From assembly GCF_030546755.1 (NCBI RefSeq), contig NZ_JAUOPE010000004.1:62001-126000 (forward strand): a stretch of DNA of 64,000 nt, in the 5' to 3' direction. A program made the translations under genes and the position numbers. The notes under the pieces were generated by a model. It was not told where the DNA came from, ran no database searches, and was given only the letters and a program-made list of their open reading frames with translations. Shown one piece after another: positions 47,981 to 57,028 of the stretch (within the stretch, counting starts at the first letter, position 1; every line of letters starts with the position of its first letter). The DNA comes from Colwellia sp. 1_MG-2023. Lineage in GTDB: Bacteria > Pseudomonadota > Gammaproteobacteria > Enterobacterales > Alteromonadaceae.

Positions 47981-48079
47981 TTATTTGTTTTGCATGGTTT
48001 GGTTAAAATATTGCAAGGAACTCGCTAAAAATTTTCTTAATGCGGTTTTATTTATGGTGGTTACATTGTTTTTATTCAT
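47981..48079 (-). CDS. 32-codon leader ORF in the SoxR-controlled transcript
   Basis: Read on the minus strand: an ATG at 48079, AAAGG about 8 bases upstream, and 32 codons giving MNKNNVTTINKTALRKFLAS and ending QTMQNK, stopping at 47981. The peptide is basic and amphipathic, not hydrophobic. It lies 32 bases downstream of the -10 of the SoxR-type promoter and 29 bases before the VOC gene. It could be a real small protein, a leader, or chance; I know of no homologue. Confidence 0.4.
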   Translation of the reverse strand: MNKNNVTTINKTALRKFLASSLQYFNQTMQNK

Positions 48080-48110
48080 TTTTATTGCCTTTTGTGATTA
48101 AAGTGATGAC

Positions 48111-48141
48111 ACTATAAAACCTCAAGTTAAGTTGGGGTAAA
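48111..48141 (-). promoter_or_regulatory. SoxR-type promoter with sox box
   Basis: Minus-strand -35 TTTACC (48136-48141) and -10 TATAGT (48111-48116) are 19 bp apart, the over-long spacer typical of MerR/SoxR-activated promoters. Inside it lies CCTCAAGTTAAGTTGGGG (48120-48137), matching 16 of 18 positions of the classic sox box palindrome. It points away from soxR toward the small ORF and the VOC gene. Confidence 0.85.
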
Positions 48142-48173
48142 GTGTTTTTTGACAAATAATTTTATGAGCATTG

Positions 48174-48641
48174 ATGATGAAAAATAACTTAGAAGAAGCA
48201 AAGCTTACGGTCGGTAAAGTAGCCAAGCGTTGTGGTGTGAAAGTTTCTACCTTGCACTTTTATGAAGAAAAAGGCTTAATTCGCAGTTGGCGAAATCAAG
48301 GCAATCAACGGCGTTACAAAGCTGAAGTGCTAAGACGTATTTCCGTGATTAAAGCGGCCCAAAAAATGGGAATAAGCTTACAAGAAATTAAAGAAGCGTT
48401 TGCAACATTACCGAATAATCGAACACCTGATACAAAAGACTGGGAAAAGTTAGCCAGTAATTGGCGAGAAAACTTAACGACAAGAATCCATTACTTAGAA
48501 AATTTAAGAGATTATCTAAGTGGGTGTATTGGTTGTGGGTGTTTATCACTAAATCATTGCCCGTTATATAATAAAGACGATGAACTCGCTGCTGAAGGTG
48601 TCGGACCTGTAATATTGGACAGAAAAGTCAAAAAAGTATAA
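48174..48641 (+). CDS. soxR: Redox-sensitive transcriptional activator SoxR
   Basis: A MerR-family regulator with a [2Fe-2S] cluster that is oxidised by redox-cycling compounds and then activates promoters by untwisting a long spacer. N-terminal HTH (LTVGKVAKRCGVKVSTLHFYEEKGLI), dimer helix, and the cluster-binding pattern CIGCGCLSLNHCPLYN (Cys x2 Cys x Cys x5 Cys) near residue 120. The start is ATG 48174, following a TTG. It is divergent from the SoxR-type promoter. Confidence 0.95.
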   Translation: MMKNNLEEAKLTVGKVAKRCGVKVSTLHFYEEKGLIRSWRNQGNQRRYKAEVLRRISVIKAAQKMGISLQEIKEAFATLPNNRTPDTKDWEKLASNWRENLTTRIHYLENLRDYLSGCIGCGCLSLNHCPLYNKDDELAAEGVGPVILDRKVKKV

Positions 48642-48686
48642 AGTTCACGCGTAATTTCAAAGGATTAACTGTTTAAAGGACTAACT

Positions 48687-49586
48687 ATGAAAATAATTTC
48701 TACCCTCGTTTTACTGCTACAAATTTTTACCTGTTCAGCTGGCGTCACCCAATGGATTGATTTCAATTTAGACAACGGTCATATCAAAATCCCTGTTAAA
48801 ATAGCCGATATCGACACTTATGCGATTTTAGATACTGGCTCGCAGCTTAATGCAATTAATAAAGCATTTATTACTAAGCATAATTTATCGTTTGATGAAG
48901 GTAGCTTCATTCGCGTTAAAGGGGCTTTTGGTATTGAGAAAAGGCCGACACGTAGAAATATTCCTATTCAGTATTTTGGCTTAGAAACCGAGCTCGATAA
49001 AGTAACCGAATTAGCGTTAGGTCATCACAGTAATGGTTTATTACTTGGCGCCGGATTTTTTAGCAAGTTTGTCACTCAATTTGATTACCCGAATAAAAGA
49101 ATGCGCATGATAGATAAAGACTCTATTAACGTACAAAAATTTAAAAATATTGTCGCACAAAGGCAAAAAGGAACGGGAATGCCTATCATTAAAGTAGGGT
49201 TTCCAAATGACAGACACATATGGTTGTTATTAGATACGGGTAATACAGGCGGCATGGTTGTAGATCGTAACGTAGCAATAAAAATGGGTTGGTTGGAACA
49301 AGCGGAAATACAAGAAGGTGTTACGAGTGGTGTTAATGAAGTCATTAATACTGAACATTTTACCATTCCTTCATTAAAATTTGGTCCATTTGAAATGGAA
49401 GATGTTTCAGTGACTATACCTGGTAAAGGTTCAAATTCTTATTTAGAAAGTCAATTTGAACAAATAGGGACACGAATAAAAGGCAGAAAAGTTGAAGGTG
49501 TCATTGGATATGATGTGCTGAAACATTTTTTAATCACGATTGATTATAAAGGTGGCGATGTTCATATAGGTTTACCAGAGGCCTGA
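48687..49586 (+). CDS. Exported retropepsin-like aspartyl protease
   Basis: A 299-aa protein with a signal peptide (1-18). It has two retroviral-type aspartyl protease halves, each with the catalytic motif: ILDTGSQLNAI near residue 50 and LLDTGNTGGMVVD near 180; pepsin-like proteins use one Asp from each half. Hydrophobic-Gly strands (VEGVIGYDVL) complete the second lobe. It follows soxR by 45 bases, but no sox box precedes it. Substrate unknown. Confidence 0.85.
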   Translation: MKIISTLVLLLQIFTCSAGVTQWIDFNLDNGHIKIPVKIADIDTYAILDTGSQLNAINKAFITKHNLSFDEGSFIRVKGAFGIEKRPTRRNIPIQYFGLETELDKVTELALGHHSNGLLLGAGFFSKFVTQFDYPNKRMRMIDKDSINVQKFKNIVAQRQKGTGMPIIKVGFPNDRHIWLLLDTGNTGGMVVDRNVAIKMGWLEQAEIQEGVTSGVNEVINTEHFTIPSLKFGPFEMEDVSVTIPGKGSNSYLESQFEQIGTRIKGRKVEGVIGYDVLKHFLITIDYKGGDVHIGLPEA

Positions 49587-49644
49587 TTTTTTTAGCATTA
49601 GTTGTTATTAATTGCTGATAACAACTTATGTTTTATAGAGATAC

Positions 49645-50085
49645 TTAATTTGTTGTTTGGGTGTAAAATTCTGCGAAATATTTCCCGCCTTTAATTTCAA
49701 TAATTATTCTGAGTTTTGCACTATCGCCTTTGTTTTCGATTAAAGTACCTAAGGCGGTTTCTCGCTTCCAATAATAGGGACTATCTTTCATGCCTAATTG
49801 GTAAGGTGTTGCTTGATTGCTTTTGTCGACAGTAAATAACGTGGCGGTATCAAGTGGATATGTTGAGTTAACGGTAGTGATGCCCTTGTCGTCCATCACA
49901 TTTATTTCAAATTCTCCAGACTTTAAAATGCACTTTTGATTTTTCACATCACAATGACCAAATGGTACTAATTCAACAATTTTTATTTTGCTTGCTTCAT
50001 GCTCCATATACATGTCAGATAAAACATAGCCAAGTAAAATTAAGATTGGGGCGACAAAAATAGCAATTTTAGTGTGACGATTCAT
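49645..50085 (-). CDS. Membrane-anchored envelope protein, unknown function
   Basis: 146 aa with an N-terminal transmembrane helix or uncleaved signal (IAIFVAPILILLGYVLSDMY) and a predominantly beta periplasmic part containing two Cys (FGHCDVKNQKC). I do not recognise a family. It is convergent with the protease gene and on the same strand as, but downstream of, the symporter gene. Confidence 0.65.
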   Translation of the reverse strand: MNRHTKIAIFVAPILILLGYVLSDMYMEHEASKIKIVELVPFGHCDVKNQKCILKSGEFEINVMDDKGITTVNSTYPLDTATLFTVDKSNQATPYQLGMKDSPYYWKRETALGTLIENKGDSAKLRIIIEIKGGKYFAEFYTQTTN

Positions 50086-50193
50086 TCAATTTCCCATCGT
50101 GCTTATTATAATTAAAAAGTAATATTACTTTGTTTATTCTGTTCAATGGCTAACAGAATAGACAAAATAATATCTTGTTTTCTTGTTGGAAAT

Positions 50194-50225
50194 AAAGGCT
50201 CCAGTTCATAAGAGCTGGAGCCTTA
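50194..50225 (-). terminator. Terminator of the symporter operon
   Basis: AAAGGCTCCAG and CTGGAGCCTTA form an 11-bp stem with a 10-base loop; T-rich sequence follows on the minus strand. It lies directly downstream of the SSS symporter gene. Confidence 0.85.
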
Positions 50226-50257
50226 ATATACTAGCTAACTGCTTTGGCATGTGTCAT

Positions 50258-51994
50258 TTAATGATCATGTGCCGCTGCAATTTCACCGTGAGGTGTACGG
50301 AAGTTAGTCACTAAGTCTTGAATATGACTTGGTGCTGGGCCTGTAAGCTTGAGAACAATAAACGCAACAGCAAAGTTTACAAATGCGCCTACTGAACCGA
50401 AGGCATTTGGTGAAATACCCATAAACCAGTTAGGTTCCATATCACCTAAGAATGCCGTACCTGGAATAAACATAATACCTTTATGCTGGAATACATATAA
50501 CATAGTGACGCCAAGTCCTGCGCACATACCTGAAATAGCGGCTTTACTACTCATTGTCTTAGAGAAAATACCCATCATTAACGCTGGGAAAATTGAAGAA
50601 GCCGCTAAACCAAAGGCTAACGCTACAGTACCCGCGGCAAAGCCAGGTGGATTTAAACCAAGATAACCGGCAACACAAACCGATAACGTCATCACGATAC
50701 GACTGGCGAGTAATTCACTTTTCTCACTCATGTCAGGTATTAATACACCTTTCATTAAATCATGTGAAATTGCCGAAGAGATTGCGAGTAGCAAACCGGC
50801 TGCAGTTGATAATGCTGCTGCTAAACCACCTGCGGCAACTAAAGCAATCACCCAGTTTGGTAAGTTCGCAATGGCAGGGTTAGCAAGTACCATAATATCA
50901 CGATCAACTTTCACCATTTCATTCGTAGTTGGATCAGCATTATATTGCACTTTACCGTCACCGTTTTTATCTTCAAAGGCTAAAAGTCCGGTTTTTTCCC
51001 ATTCTTTAAACCATTGTGGACGTTCAGCATATTCTAAATTTTGCCCGGCAACAGGTTCAATGGTATTCATTAAATTGAAGCGTGCCATTGCGCCAACTGC
51101 AGGAGCAACGGTATAAAGTAAAGCAATGAAAACTAAAGCATAACCAGCAGATTGACGAGCGGCTTTTACCGAAGGTACCGTGAAAAATCGCATGATTACA
51201 TGTGGTAAACCTGCCGTACCTATCATTAAGGATAAGGTATAAGCAAACATTTCAACATCACCTAAGGTTGACGTGGTATATTCTTTAAAGCCTAATTCCG
51301 AAACCACAGTGTCAAGTTTATCCAGTAAGTAAACACCACTACCATCAGCAAGTGTTGAACCTAAACCTAATTGTGGGATTGGGTTGCCCGTTAAATGTAA
51401 TGAGATAAATACGGCTGGAATGGTATAAGCAGTGATCAGTACACAATATTGCGCAATTTGTGTGTAAGTAATACCTTTCATACCACCTAAGGTGGCATAA
51501 ACAAATACAACCGCCATACCGATGTAGAGTCCCATATCATATTCAACTTCTAAGAAGCGTGAAAATGCAACACCAACACCTTTCATTTGACCGATAATAT
51601 ACGTTAATGAGGCAATGATTAAACAAACCACTGCAACAATACGCGCGGTTTTAGAATAAAAGCGATCGCCAATAAACTCAGGGACGGTAAACTTGCCATG
51701 TTTTCGCATATAAGGTGCTAAACATAATGCGAGTAATACATAGCCACCGGTCCAGCCCATTAAAAATACAGAGCCACCATAACCTAAGAAAGCAATTAAA
51801 CCGGCCATAGAAATAAATGACGCAGCACTCATCCAGTCGGCACCAATTGCCATACCGTTTTGTAATGGTGTAATACCACCGCCGGCCGCGTAAAATTCAC
51901 TGGTTGAACCCGCTCGAGCCCACCAAGCTATAAAGAAATAAAGTGAGAAGGTACCGCCAACTGCGATCCACGTATAGAGTCTTAACTCATCCAT
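50258..51994 (-). CDS. Sodium:solute symporter large subunit (VC_2705-type, ActP-like)
   Basis: A 578-aa SSS family transporter with about 13 helices, including GADWMSAASFISMAGLIAFLGYGG (sodium-site region) and LAAALSTAAGLLLAISSAISHDL. It is the large-subunit type that pairs with a DUF4212 small subunit, here immediately upstream with overlapping TAATG. A soluble loop (EDKNGDGKVQYNADP) looks like an EF-hand-type calcium loop. The substrate is probably a small carboxylate such as acetate, inferred from family and from the CrbS-like kinase nearby. Confidence 0.9.
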   Translation of the reverse strand: MDELRLYTWIAVGGTFSLYFFIAWWARAGSTSEFYAAGGGITPLQNGMAIGADWMSAASFISMAGLIAFLGYGGSVFLMGWTGGYVLLALCLAPYMRKHGKFTVPEFIGDRFYSKTARIVAVVCLIIASLTYIIGQMKGVGVAFSRFLEVEYDMGLYIGMAVVFVYATLGGMKGITYTQIAQYCVLITAYTIPAVFISLHLTGNPIPQLGLGSTLADGSGVYLLDKLDTVVSELGFKEYTTSTLGDVEMFAYTLSLMIGTAGLPHVIMRFFTVPSVKAARQSAGYALVFIALLYTVAPAVGAMARFNLMNTIEPVAGQNLEYAERPQWFKEWEKTGLLAFEDKNGDGKVQYNADPTTNEMVKVDRDIMVLANPAIANLPNWVIALVAAGGLAAALSTAAGLLLAISSAISHDLMKGVLIPDMSEKSELLASRIVMTLSVCVAGYLGLNPPGFAAGTVALAFGLAASSIFPALMMGIFSKTMSSKAAISGMCAGLGVTMLYVFQHKGIMFIPGTAFLGDMEPNWFMGISPNAFGSVGAFVNFAVAFIVLKLTGPAPSHIQDLVTNFRTPHGEIAAAHDH

Positions 51995-52245
51995 TACGCG
52001 TCCTCCACGTTATATTTTTTATCTAAGTCGTTCATTTTCTTACCGTACCAGAAAATTAAACCAACGAAGGTGTAAATAGAGCCTTGTTGTGCAAACCAGA
52101 AACCTAGTTTGTACCCACCTAGACGAATTTCATTTAATGGTTCTACTAACAGCAAACCGAACCCAAATGAAACCACGAACCAGATAGCAAGACAGATAAA
52201 TATTAGGCGCAGATTTTCTTGCCAATATGACTGTTTGTCTTCCAT
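51994..52245 (-). CDS. DUF4212 sodium/substrate symporter small subunit
   Basis: An 83-aa protein with two transmembrane helices (LIFICLAIWFVVSFGFGLLLV; GSIYTFVGLIFWYGKKM) and the LGGYKLGFWFAQQGSI motif of DUF4212. It overlaps the large subunit by one base (TAATG) and should be made in step with it. AGGAG-type sequence precedes the ATG. Confidence 0.92.
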   Translation of the reverse strand: MEDKQSYWQENLRLIFICLAIWFVVSFGFGLLLVEPLNEIRLGGYKLGFWFAQQGSIYTFVGLIFWYGKKMNDLDKKYNVEDA

Positions 52246-52521
52246 TTTATTCTCCTAGCATTGAGCTTGTTAGCTCATTAATACGCGTTTTGTAATTATT
52301 TTACGCGTTCATTAACCTGTTATTTTATTTAGCAAAATTTATTATTGATTGCAGGTTTACCATACCATGTCAGTGATCTAGCAAAGCAAAAATCCATAAT
52401 GAATCTTAGCTAATTTAAACACTAACAAGGATTTTCAAGCCGAGGTATTACACTTTAGTCTAGATCGCACAAATAAAGTTAGCCTTTAGCGGATAAATGC
52501 ACTACAAACATAGATATAACA

Positions 52522-54408
52522 ATGACTGAAAAGATAATTATGGATACTGATTTAGCTGAAATTTCTGCTTTTGTGCAAACGATTCCTCCTTTTGACCAGC
52601 TCCCTCCTGTGCTACTAGGAAAAGTCGTTCATGCGATCAGCATTTGTTATCTTCAACAAGATGAACCTTTGCCTCCTGCAAATTGTGCAGTTAATCCATT
52701 ATTTATCATACGAAAAGGCGCGTTAAATTATCGTGACTCATTAGATGAATTATTAGGGAAATACGGTGAGGGAGATTTATGTACAGTGTTTTGTCAAACA
52801 CCTTTGTCGTCTGAAATAGCAGTACATACTGAGGAAGACACACTGCTATATAGTATTGATTATCAAGAACTTGAGCTCTTAGTTGCAGATTACCCCGCGG
52901 TGCTGAATTTTTTTATTCACAGCGCAGAGCAACGACTGAATAATAAAATGAGTCAAATTAATGAAGACGCGATTATTGCCTCCTCTTTATTAAATACCAG
53001 CATAAGTCAGTTTTATCACAGTCCGGTTGAGACCATTGACCAGCATTGCACTATTCAAGATGCGGCGATTAAAATGACTGAACGTAAATTTTCTTGTTTG
53101 GTAATCGTTAACAATCATGCCCAAGGCGATACCTCTAGCCCTCAGCCGATAGGTATAGTTACTGACAAAGATTTACGACAACGTTGTATCGCTAAAGGGC
53201 TTGATTTTAAGCAACCTGTGAGCACCATAATGACGAAAAACATGTTGACGATAAAACATAACAGTAGTGCTTACGACGCCTTAATGTTGATGACAGCAAA
53301 GCGTATTCATCATTTACCTGTGATGAAAAAAAATAGATTGCATGCCATGGTAACTATCACGGACTTAATGAATAACGAGAGCCAAAATGCCGTCAATTTA
53401 ACGCATATTATTCGTAAGGCAAAAAATATAGATGAGCTTGTTGAAACTAGTTTGTTATTACCTAAGTTACAAATTCGTATGGCTAAGTTAGGAACAACGG
53501 CCGATCATGTAGGTAAAAGTATTAGTGCGATTACCATGGCATTTACTATCCGTTTAATTGAATTGGCAGAGCAAAAACTTGGTCAAGCGCCGGTTCCTTA
53601 TGCATGGTTAGCAGCAGGTTCACAAGCGAGGCAAGAGCAATTTGCTCACTCGGATCAGGATAACGCCTTAATTATTGCTGATAATATGAAACCAGAAGAT
53701 GACCAATGGTTTGAACAATTAGCGCGGTTCGTTTGTGATGGACTGGCTAAATGCGGTTTTATTTATTGTCCTGGCGACATTATGGCGACGAATCCGAAAT
53801 GGCGACAACCGCAAAAAAAATGGCATGAATATTTTAGTCAGTGGGTAGAAACCCCAAGCCCTAAAGCCTTGTTAAACAGTAGTGTGTTTTTTGATTTAAC
53901 GACGGTTCATGGTGATATTACTTTACTTGAACAGGTACGAGAACGTTTACTCAATAAAACCCAAGGTAATACATTATTTTTAGCGCATCTTTCAAAAAAT
54001 GCGTTAATGCATCGTCCACCCCTTGGGTTCTTTCGAGACTTTGTGTTGGTTAAAAATGGTGAAAATAAAAAAGTACTCGACTTAAAGCACAATGGTATTG
54101 CTCCCATTGTTGATTTAGCACGAATTTACGCGTTAAGTGAAGGTGTTTCAGCTACCAATACCATAGAACGGTTACAACAAGTAGCCGGTTCGCCATCGTT
54201 AACAAAAGCGTCAGCAGCCAATTTAATTGATGCGTATGAATTTTTAGGTTTATTACGAATGGAACATCAGGCAAAAAAACTACAAATTAATGAGCAACCA
54301 GATAATTATCTAGTACCCAAACATATTTCAAAGCTTGAACGTGAACATTTAAAAGATGCTTTTAAAGTGATCAAAACCCTTCAAGACAGTCGTCAGTCTG
54401 CTTATTGA
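52522..54408 (+). CDS. Cyclic-nucleotide-binding-like/CBS/DUF294 nucleotidyltransferase-like protein
   Basis: A 628-aa signalling protein. Order: cNMP-binding-like domain (about 15-135), tandem CBS domains (about 165-300; GIVTDKDLRQRCIAKGLDF, MTAKRIHHLPVM), DUF294 nucleotidyltransferase domain (about 315-470) with GSQARQEQFAHSDQDNALI (the GSxxR...DxD motif) and a C-terminal DUF294_C domain. It resembles the partner genes of SSS/DUF4212 symporters and may adenylylate or otherwise control a partner in response to nucleotides. It is divergent from the symporter genes; the exonuclease follows 12 bases later. Confidence 0.88.
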   Translation: MTEKIIMDTDLAEISAFVQTIPPFDQLPPVLLGKVVHAISICYLQQDEPLPPANCAVNPLFIIRKGALNYRDSLDELLGKYGEGDLCTVFCQTPLSSEIAVHTEEDTLLYSIDYQELELLVADYPAVLNFFIHSAEQRLNNKMSQINEDAIIASSLLNTSISQFYHSPVETIDQHCTIQDAAIKMTERKFSCLVIVNNHAQGDTSSPQPIGIVTDKDLRQRCIAKGLDFKQPVSTIMTKNMLTIKHNSSAYDALMLMTAKRIHHLPVMKKNRLHAMVTITDLMNNESQNAVNLTHIIRKAKNIDELVETSLLLPKLQIRMAKLGTTADHVGKSISAITMAFTIRLIELAEQKLGQAPVPYAWLAAGSQARQEQFAHSDQDNALIIADNMKPEDDQWFEQLARFVCDGLAKCGFIYCPGDIMATNPKWRQPQKKWHEYFSQWVETPSPKALLNSSVFFDLTTVHGDITLLEQVRERLLNKTQGNTLFLAHLSKNALMHRPPLGFFRDFVLVKNGENKKVLDLKHNGIAPIVDLARIYALSEGVSATNTIERLQQVAGSPSLTKASAANLIDAYEFLGLLRMEHQAKKLQINEQPDNYLVPKHISKLEREHLKDAFKVIKTLQDSRQSAY

Positions 54409-54420
54409 TATCGAGCTATT

Positions 54421-55119
54421 ATGTTAAGTCATCACCCTCTGTTTAAATGGCTCATCGGTTATGAAATTGAACGAAAGCGCAACTTATTGCTCGCGCCATC
54501 TGGTCCGCTGAAAGACTTTCTCTCGGTGCCATTTCCTGATGTGCATAGTGTCTTTCATGAAGCGAATATTTTAGCAGTCGACTTTGAAACAACCGGCTTA
54601 GATGCCGTACAGGATAAGTTACTTAGTGTTGGCTTTGTTGAAATGTCACAACAGCAAATAAAACTGAATACTTGTTATCATCAAATTATTAATACCAAGC
54701 AAAAGCTTAAGGCGAATAACGTGGTGATCCATCAAATTACCGATCAACAACAGCAAAAGGGGCAACCTTTAGAAGTGGTAGTTGAAGCGTTATTAAAGGC
54801 ATTGGCAGGCAAAGTGATGCTAGTGCATTATGCCCGTATTGAGCGAGAGTTTCTTCAGCAGGCATGCCTTGAATTATATGGCGTGGCGCCGTCATTTCCA
54901 ATCATAGATACCTTGGCTATTGCCAAACGTCGATTAGATAAAAAAGACGTTGCTTATGATCCGTCAGAATTGAGGTTAGGCGCGTTAAGAAAACGATATC
55001 ATCTTCCTCAATATTTTGCTCATAATGCCCTCAATGATGCGATAGCTACCGCCGAATTATTGTTGGCTCAAACTTGTCATTTTTCAAATAAAACACGGTT
55101 AAAAGAATTTTTATTGTAA
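54421..55119 (+). CDS. DnaQ-like DEDDh 3'-5' exonuclease
   Basis: A 232-aa exonuclease of the DNA polymerase III epsilon type. Exo I is AVDFETTGLDAV (about 55), exo II is in VHYARIEREFL and exo III is HNALNDAIATAELLLA, with the catalytic His and Asp of DEDDh. It lies 12 bases after the CBS-DUF294 gene and is coupled to it; the same pair occurs next to SSS symporters in related genomes, so a role in that signalling unit rather than in replication is possible. Confidence 0.88.
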   Translation: MLSHHPLFKWLIGYEIERKRNLLLAPSGPLKDFLSVPFPDVHSVFHEANILAVDFETTGLDAVQDKLLSVGFVEMSQQQIKLNTCYHQIINTKQKLKANNVVIHQITDQQQQKGQPLEVVVEALLKALAGKVMLVHYARIEREFLQQACLELYGVAPSFPIIDTLAIAKRRLDKKDVAYDPSELRLGALRKRYHLPQYFAHNALNDAIATAELLLAQTCHFSNKTRLKEFLL

Positions 55120-55244
55120 ACGCCTAACTTGTGCTGATAAGAGAAGAAAATCAGAGCGTTAGTTCCACTATTTTGAACGTGCAAGTTAGATGGTTTTCCG
55201 TTATTATTTCTGCCAATCAAACGGTAATCTAACAAGGAAAGTTG

Positions 55245-55487
55245 ATGGGGATTGGTGTAAAAAATTTAGCAAAACGTGAACAGGTATTTATGCGCAAGGT
55301 AATCTTGGTTGGAAGCATAGTGTTATCGTTATTGTGTGCGATTGGCGTGACCTTGATGATAATAATCGCGCCAAATGAAAATCTGTCTGAGGCTCTATTT
55401 CAAATTTTCACTGCCCTTGCTATCCCCTTATGTTTCTCCTTTTATTTGTTGAAGGGATATTTTCAAAAATCGACAAAAAATGCATAA
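55245..55487 (+). CDS. Small two-helix membrane protein
   Basis: 80 aa from an ATG with AAGGA 5 bases upstream. Two hydrophobic segments (VILVGSIVLSLLCAIGVTLM; IFTALAIPLCFSFYLL) with a short polar loop. Not recognised. It is followed after 44 bases by another small membrane protein. Confidence 0.55.
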   Translation: MGIGVKNLAKREQVFMRKVILVGSIVLSLLCAIGVTLMIIIAPNENLSEALFQIFTALAIPLCFSFYLLKGYFQKSTKNA

Positions 55488-55531
55488 CAACATAAATAAA
55501 AATGATACATAAACATTAACGAGGAGCGTGT

Positions 55532-55852
55532 ATGGATGAGTTTATGCTTGGTGGATTAATTGTTTTATTTACTGCCGTTTTGCCTTGTTTAGTTTTGGGT
55601 TTTCTTATTGCCTTTCAGGGGCGTCGAGGCTTAATTTCTGGTTGGCAGGAAGATAAAATATCTGATCCAGAAAAAGGCGGTAGAATTATCGGCACAAGTT
55701 TAATGGTGATGGCGGTGTTATTAGCAATTGTCACCTTGTTGTGGTTTTTACATTTTTTCACCGAAGATGAACTCGTTTATTTTATCCTACCTTGTGCTTT
55801 AGTGCCGATAGTTGCGTCATTTTACGTAAAAATAAAGTTAAAAATTCGTTGA
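55532..55852 (+). CDS. Small three-helix membrane protein
   Basis: 106 aa with three hydrophobic segments. The middle cytoplasmic loop (FQGRRGLISGWQEDKISDPEKGGR) resembles the loop of small DUF3784-like membrane proteins, but I cannot assign the family with certainty. GAGGAG lies 7 bases before the ATG. Confidence 0.6.
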   Translation: MDEFMLGGLIVLFTAVLPCLVLGFLIAFQGRRGLISGWQEDKISDPEKGGRIIGTSLMVMAVLLAIVTLLWFLHFFTEDELVYFILPCALVPIVASFYVKIKLKIR

Positions 55853-55932
55853 AGTTTATCTTGGCTACAAAAGGCTGTTTGTTGTAAGTTAGGAGAAATA
55901 AAACCGTTTTAACTTATTTACAGGGAATCATT

Positions 55933-56094
55933 ATGAATAAATTACTCCATATCATTATTGCTTTATTATTACCGCCAGTGGCTGTGTTTTTAAAAAGTGG
56001 TGTTGGAAAAGACTTATTAATCAATATTATTTTATGTATCTTTTTTTATGTTCCAGGTATTTTACACGCGCTTTGGCTTATTACTAAAGACTAA
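55933..56094 (+). CDS. YqaE/Pmp3 (UPF0057) family membrane protein
   Basis: A 53-aa two-helix proteolipid: ATG at 55933, ALLLPPVAVFLKSGVGKDLL, then LCIFFYVPGILHALWLI. The PPVAVFL and G(I/V)LHA motifs are the Pmp3 signature. Members help maintain membrane potential under salt and cold stress in plants, yeast and bacteria. CAGGGA precedes the ATG. Length, 53 aa, is normal for this family. Confidence 0.88.
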   Translation: MNKLLHIIIALLLPPVAVFLKSGVGKDLLINIILCIFFYVPGILHALWLITKD

Positions 56095-56180
56095 GAAAGG
56101 CAAGTTATTCAATCATCTTGTTAGAACATCATTGTCGGAACATCGAGCTGTTTTTAGCAGGGATATAAAGGGATAATCTC

Positions 56181-56729
56181 TTGAGTTTAGTTAATAATTT
56201 TAAGATGATGTCGCTTTATAATCAGCGAATAAATAGGCAGTTAATGCATTGCTGCCTACCATTACCCGTTAAGGTGCTTGAGCAAGACAGCCAGTCTTTT
56301 TTTACAAATATTATCAGCTATTGGAATCATCTACTTTTTGGTGATTTAATTTTGTTAACACGTTTAGCGCATCACAACATTGGACAATTGGCGCTCACAG
56401 ATTTTGCGAGTTTTCCTTCACCTAAATTTCCTCAAGATATTTACTATCAAGAGTTACCTCAACTCAACATGTGTCGGCAGCAATTGGATGAATTAATTAT
56501 TCGTTTTTGTCAAAAATTAACAGATAACGAGTGTGAGCAAGCTATTTCATACACGACGACTGAAGGCGAACTGTTAACCAAAAGAGTAGGGGATGTGATC
56601 CAACATCTCTTTAATCATCAAACACACCATCGTGGGCAATTAAGTTGTGTGTTAAGTCAATGTGGGGTGGACTATGGTTGTATGGATCTTCCTGTGATAG
56701 TTCCTGAAGGAAGTCATTGTCAGCACTAA
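56181..56729 (+). CDS. DinB family protein
   Basis: A 182-aa four-helix-bundle protein with the DinB metal-ligand histidines: WNHLLFGDL (His about 52), and HLFNHQTHHRGQL with two more His (about 148-152). Many DinB proteins act as thiol-dependent transferases. The TTG start has AAGGGA about 8 bases upstream; an ATG at 56202 is the alternative. It is followed closely by three small genes in the same orientation. Confidence 0.85.
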   Translation: MSLVNNFKMMSLYNQRINRQLMHCCLPLPVKVLEQDSQSFFTNIISYWNHLLFGDLILLTRLAHHNIGQLALTDFASFPSPKFPQDIYYQELPQLNMCRQQLDELIIRFCQKLTDNECEQAISYTTTEGELLTKRVGDVIQHLFNHQTHHRGQLSCVLSQCGVDYGCMDLPVIVPEGSHCQH

Positions 56730-56750
56730 TTTCAATGAAAAGTTAATCAA

Positions 56751-56969
56751 ATGAGAGATGAATTAAGAACGAAAATTATCGAGGTTTGCGAAGAAAAAAT
56801 TGCGAAAAAAGGGTCGAATGTCGGTTTGTCTTTTTATGCTTTCTTTGCCAATAAAAATGACAGGCCTGATCTCTTAATGGAAGTAGCTACGTGGTGGATA
56901 CAAACCCATCAGCTAGATCACTTTGTTAAAGCTGAAAAAATTAAAACTATGATTGAAAAGGGAATGTAG
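56751..56969 (+). CDS. DUF6500 family small protein
   Basis: 72 aa: MRDELRTKIIEVCEEKIAKK, GSNVGLSFYAFFANKNDRPD, ATWWIQTHQLDHFVKAEKI. I recall this as the DUF6500 family of small proteins, function unknown. No signal peptide. It lies 21 bases after dinB-like and 59 before osmC-like. Confidence 0.75.
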   Translation: MRDELRTKIIEVCEEKIAKKGSNVGLSFYAFFANKNDRPDLLMEVATWWIQTHQLDHFVKAEKIKTMIEKGM

Positions 56970-57028
56970 CGTAACCTGCGTTTCTACTTCTTGAAATTAT
57001 GTTTAGCGTTTTATAATAAGGACGAATA

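Noticed and set aside
52453-52475. Possible CRP site upstream of the CBS-DUF294 gene (TCTAGATCGCA)
   Set aside because: The left half-site does not match TGTGA; only one half is acceptable.
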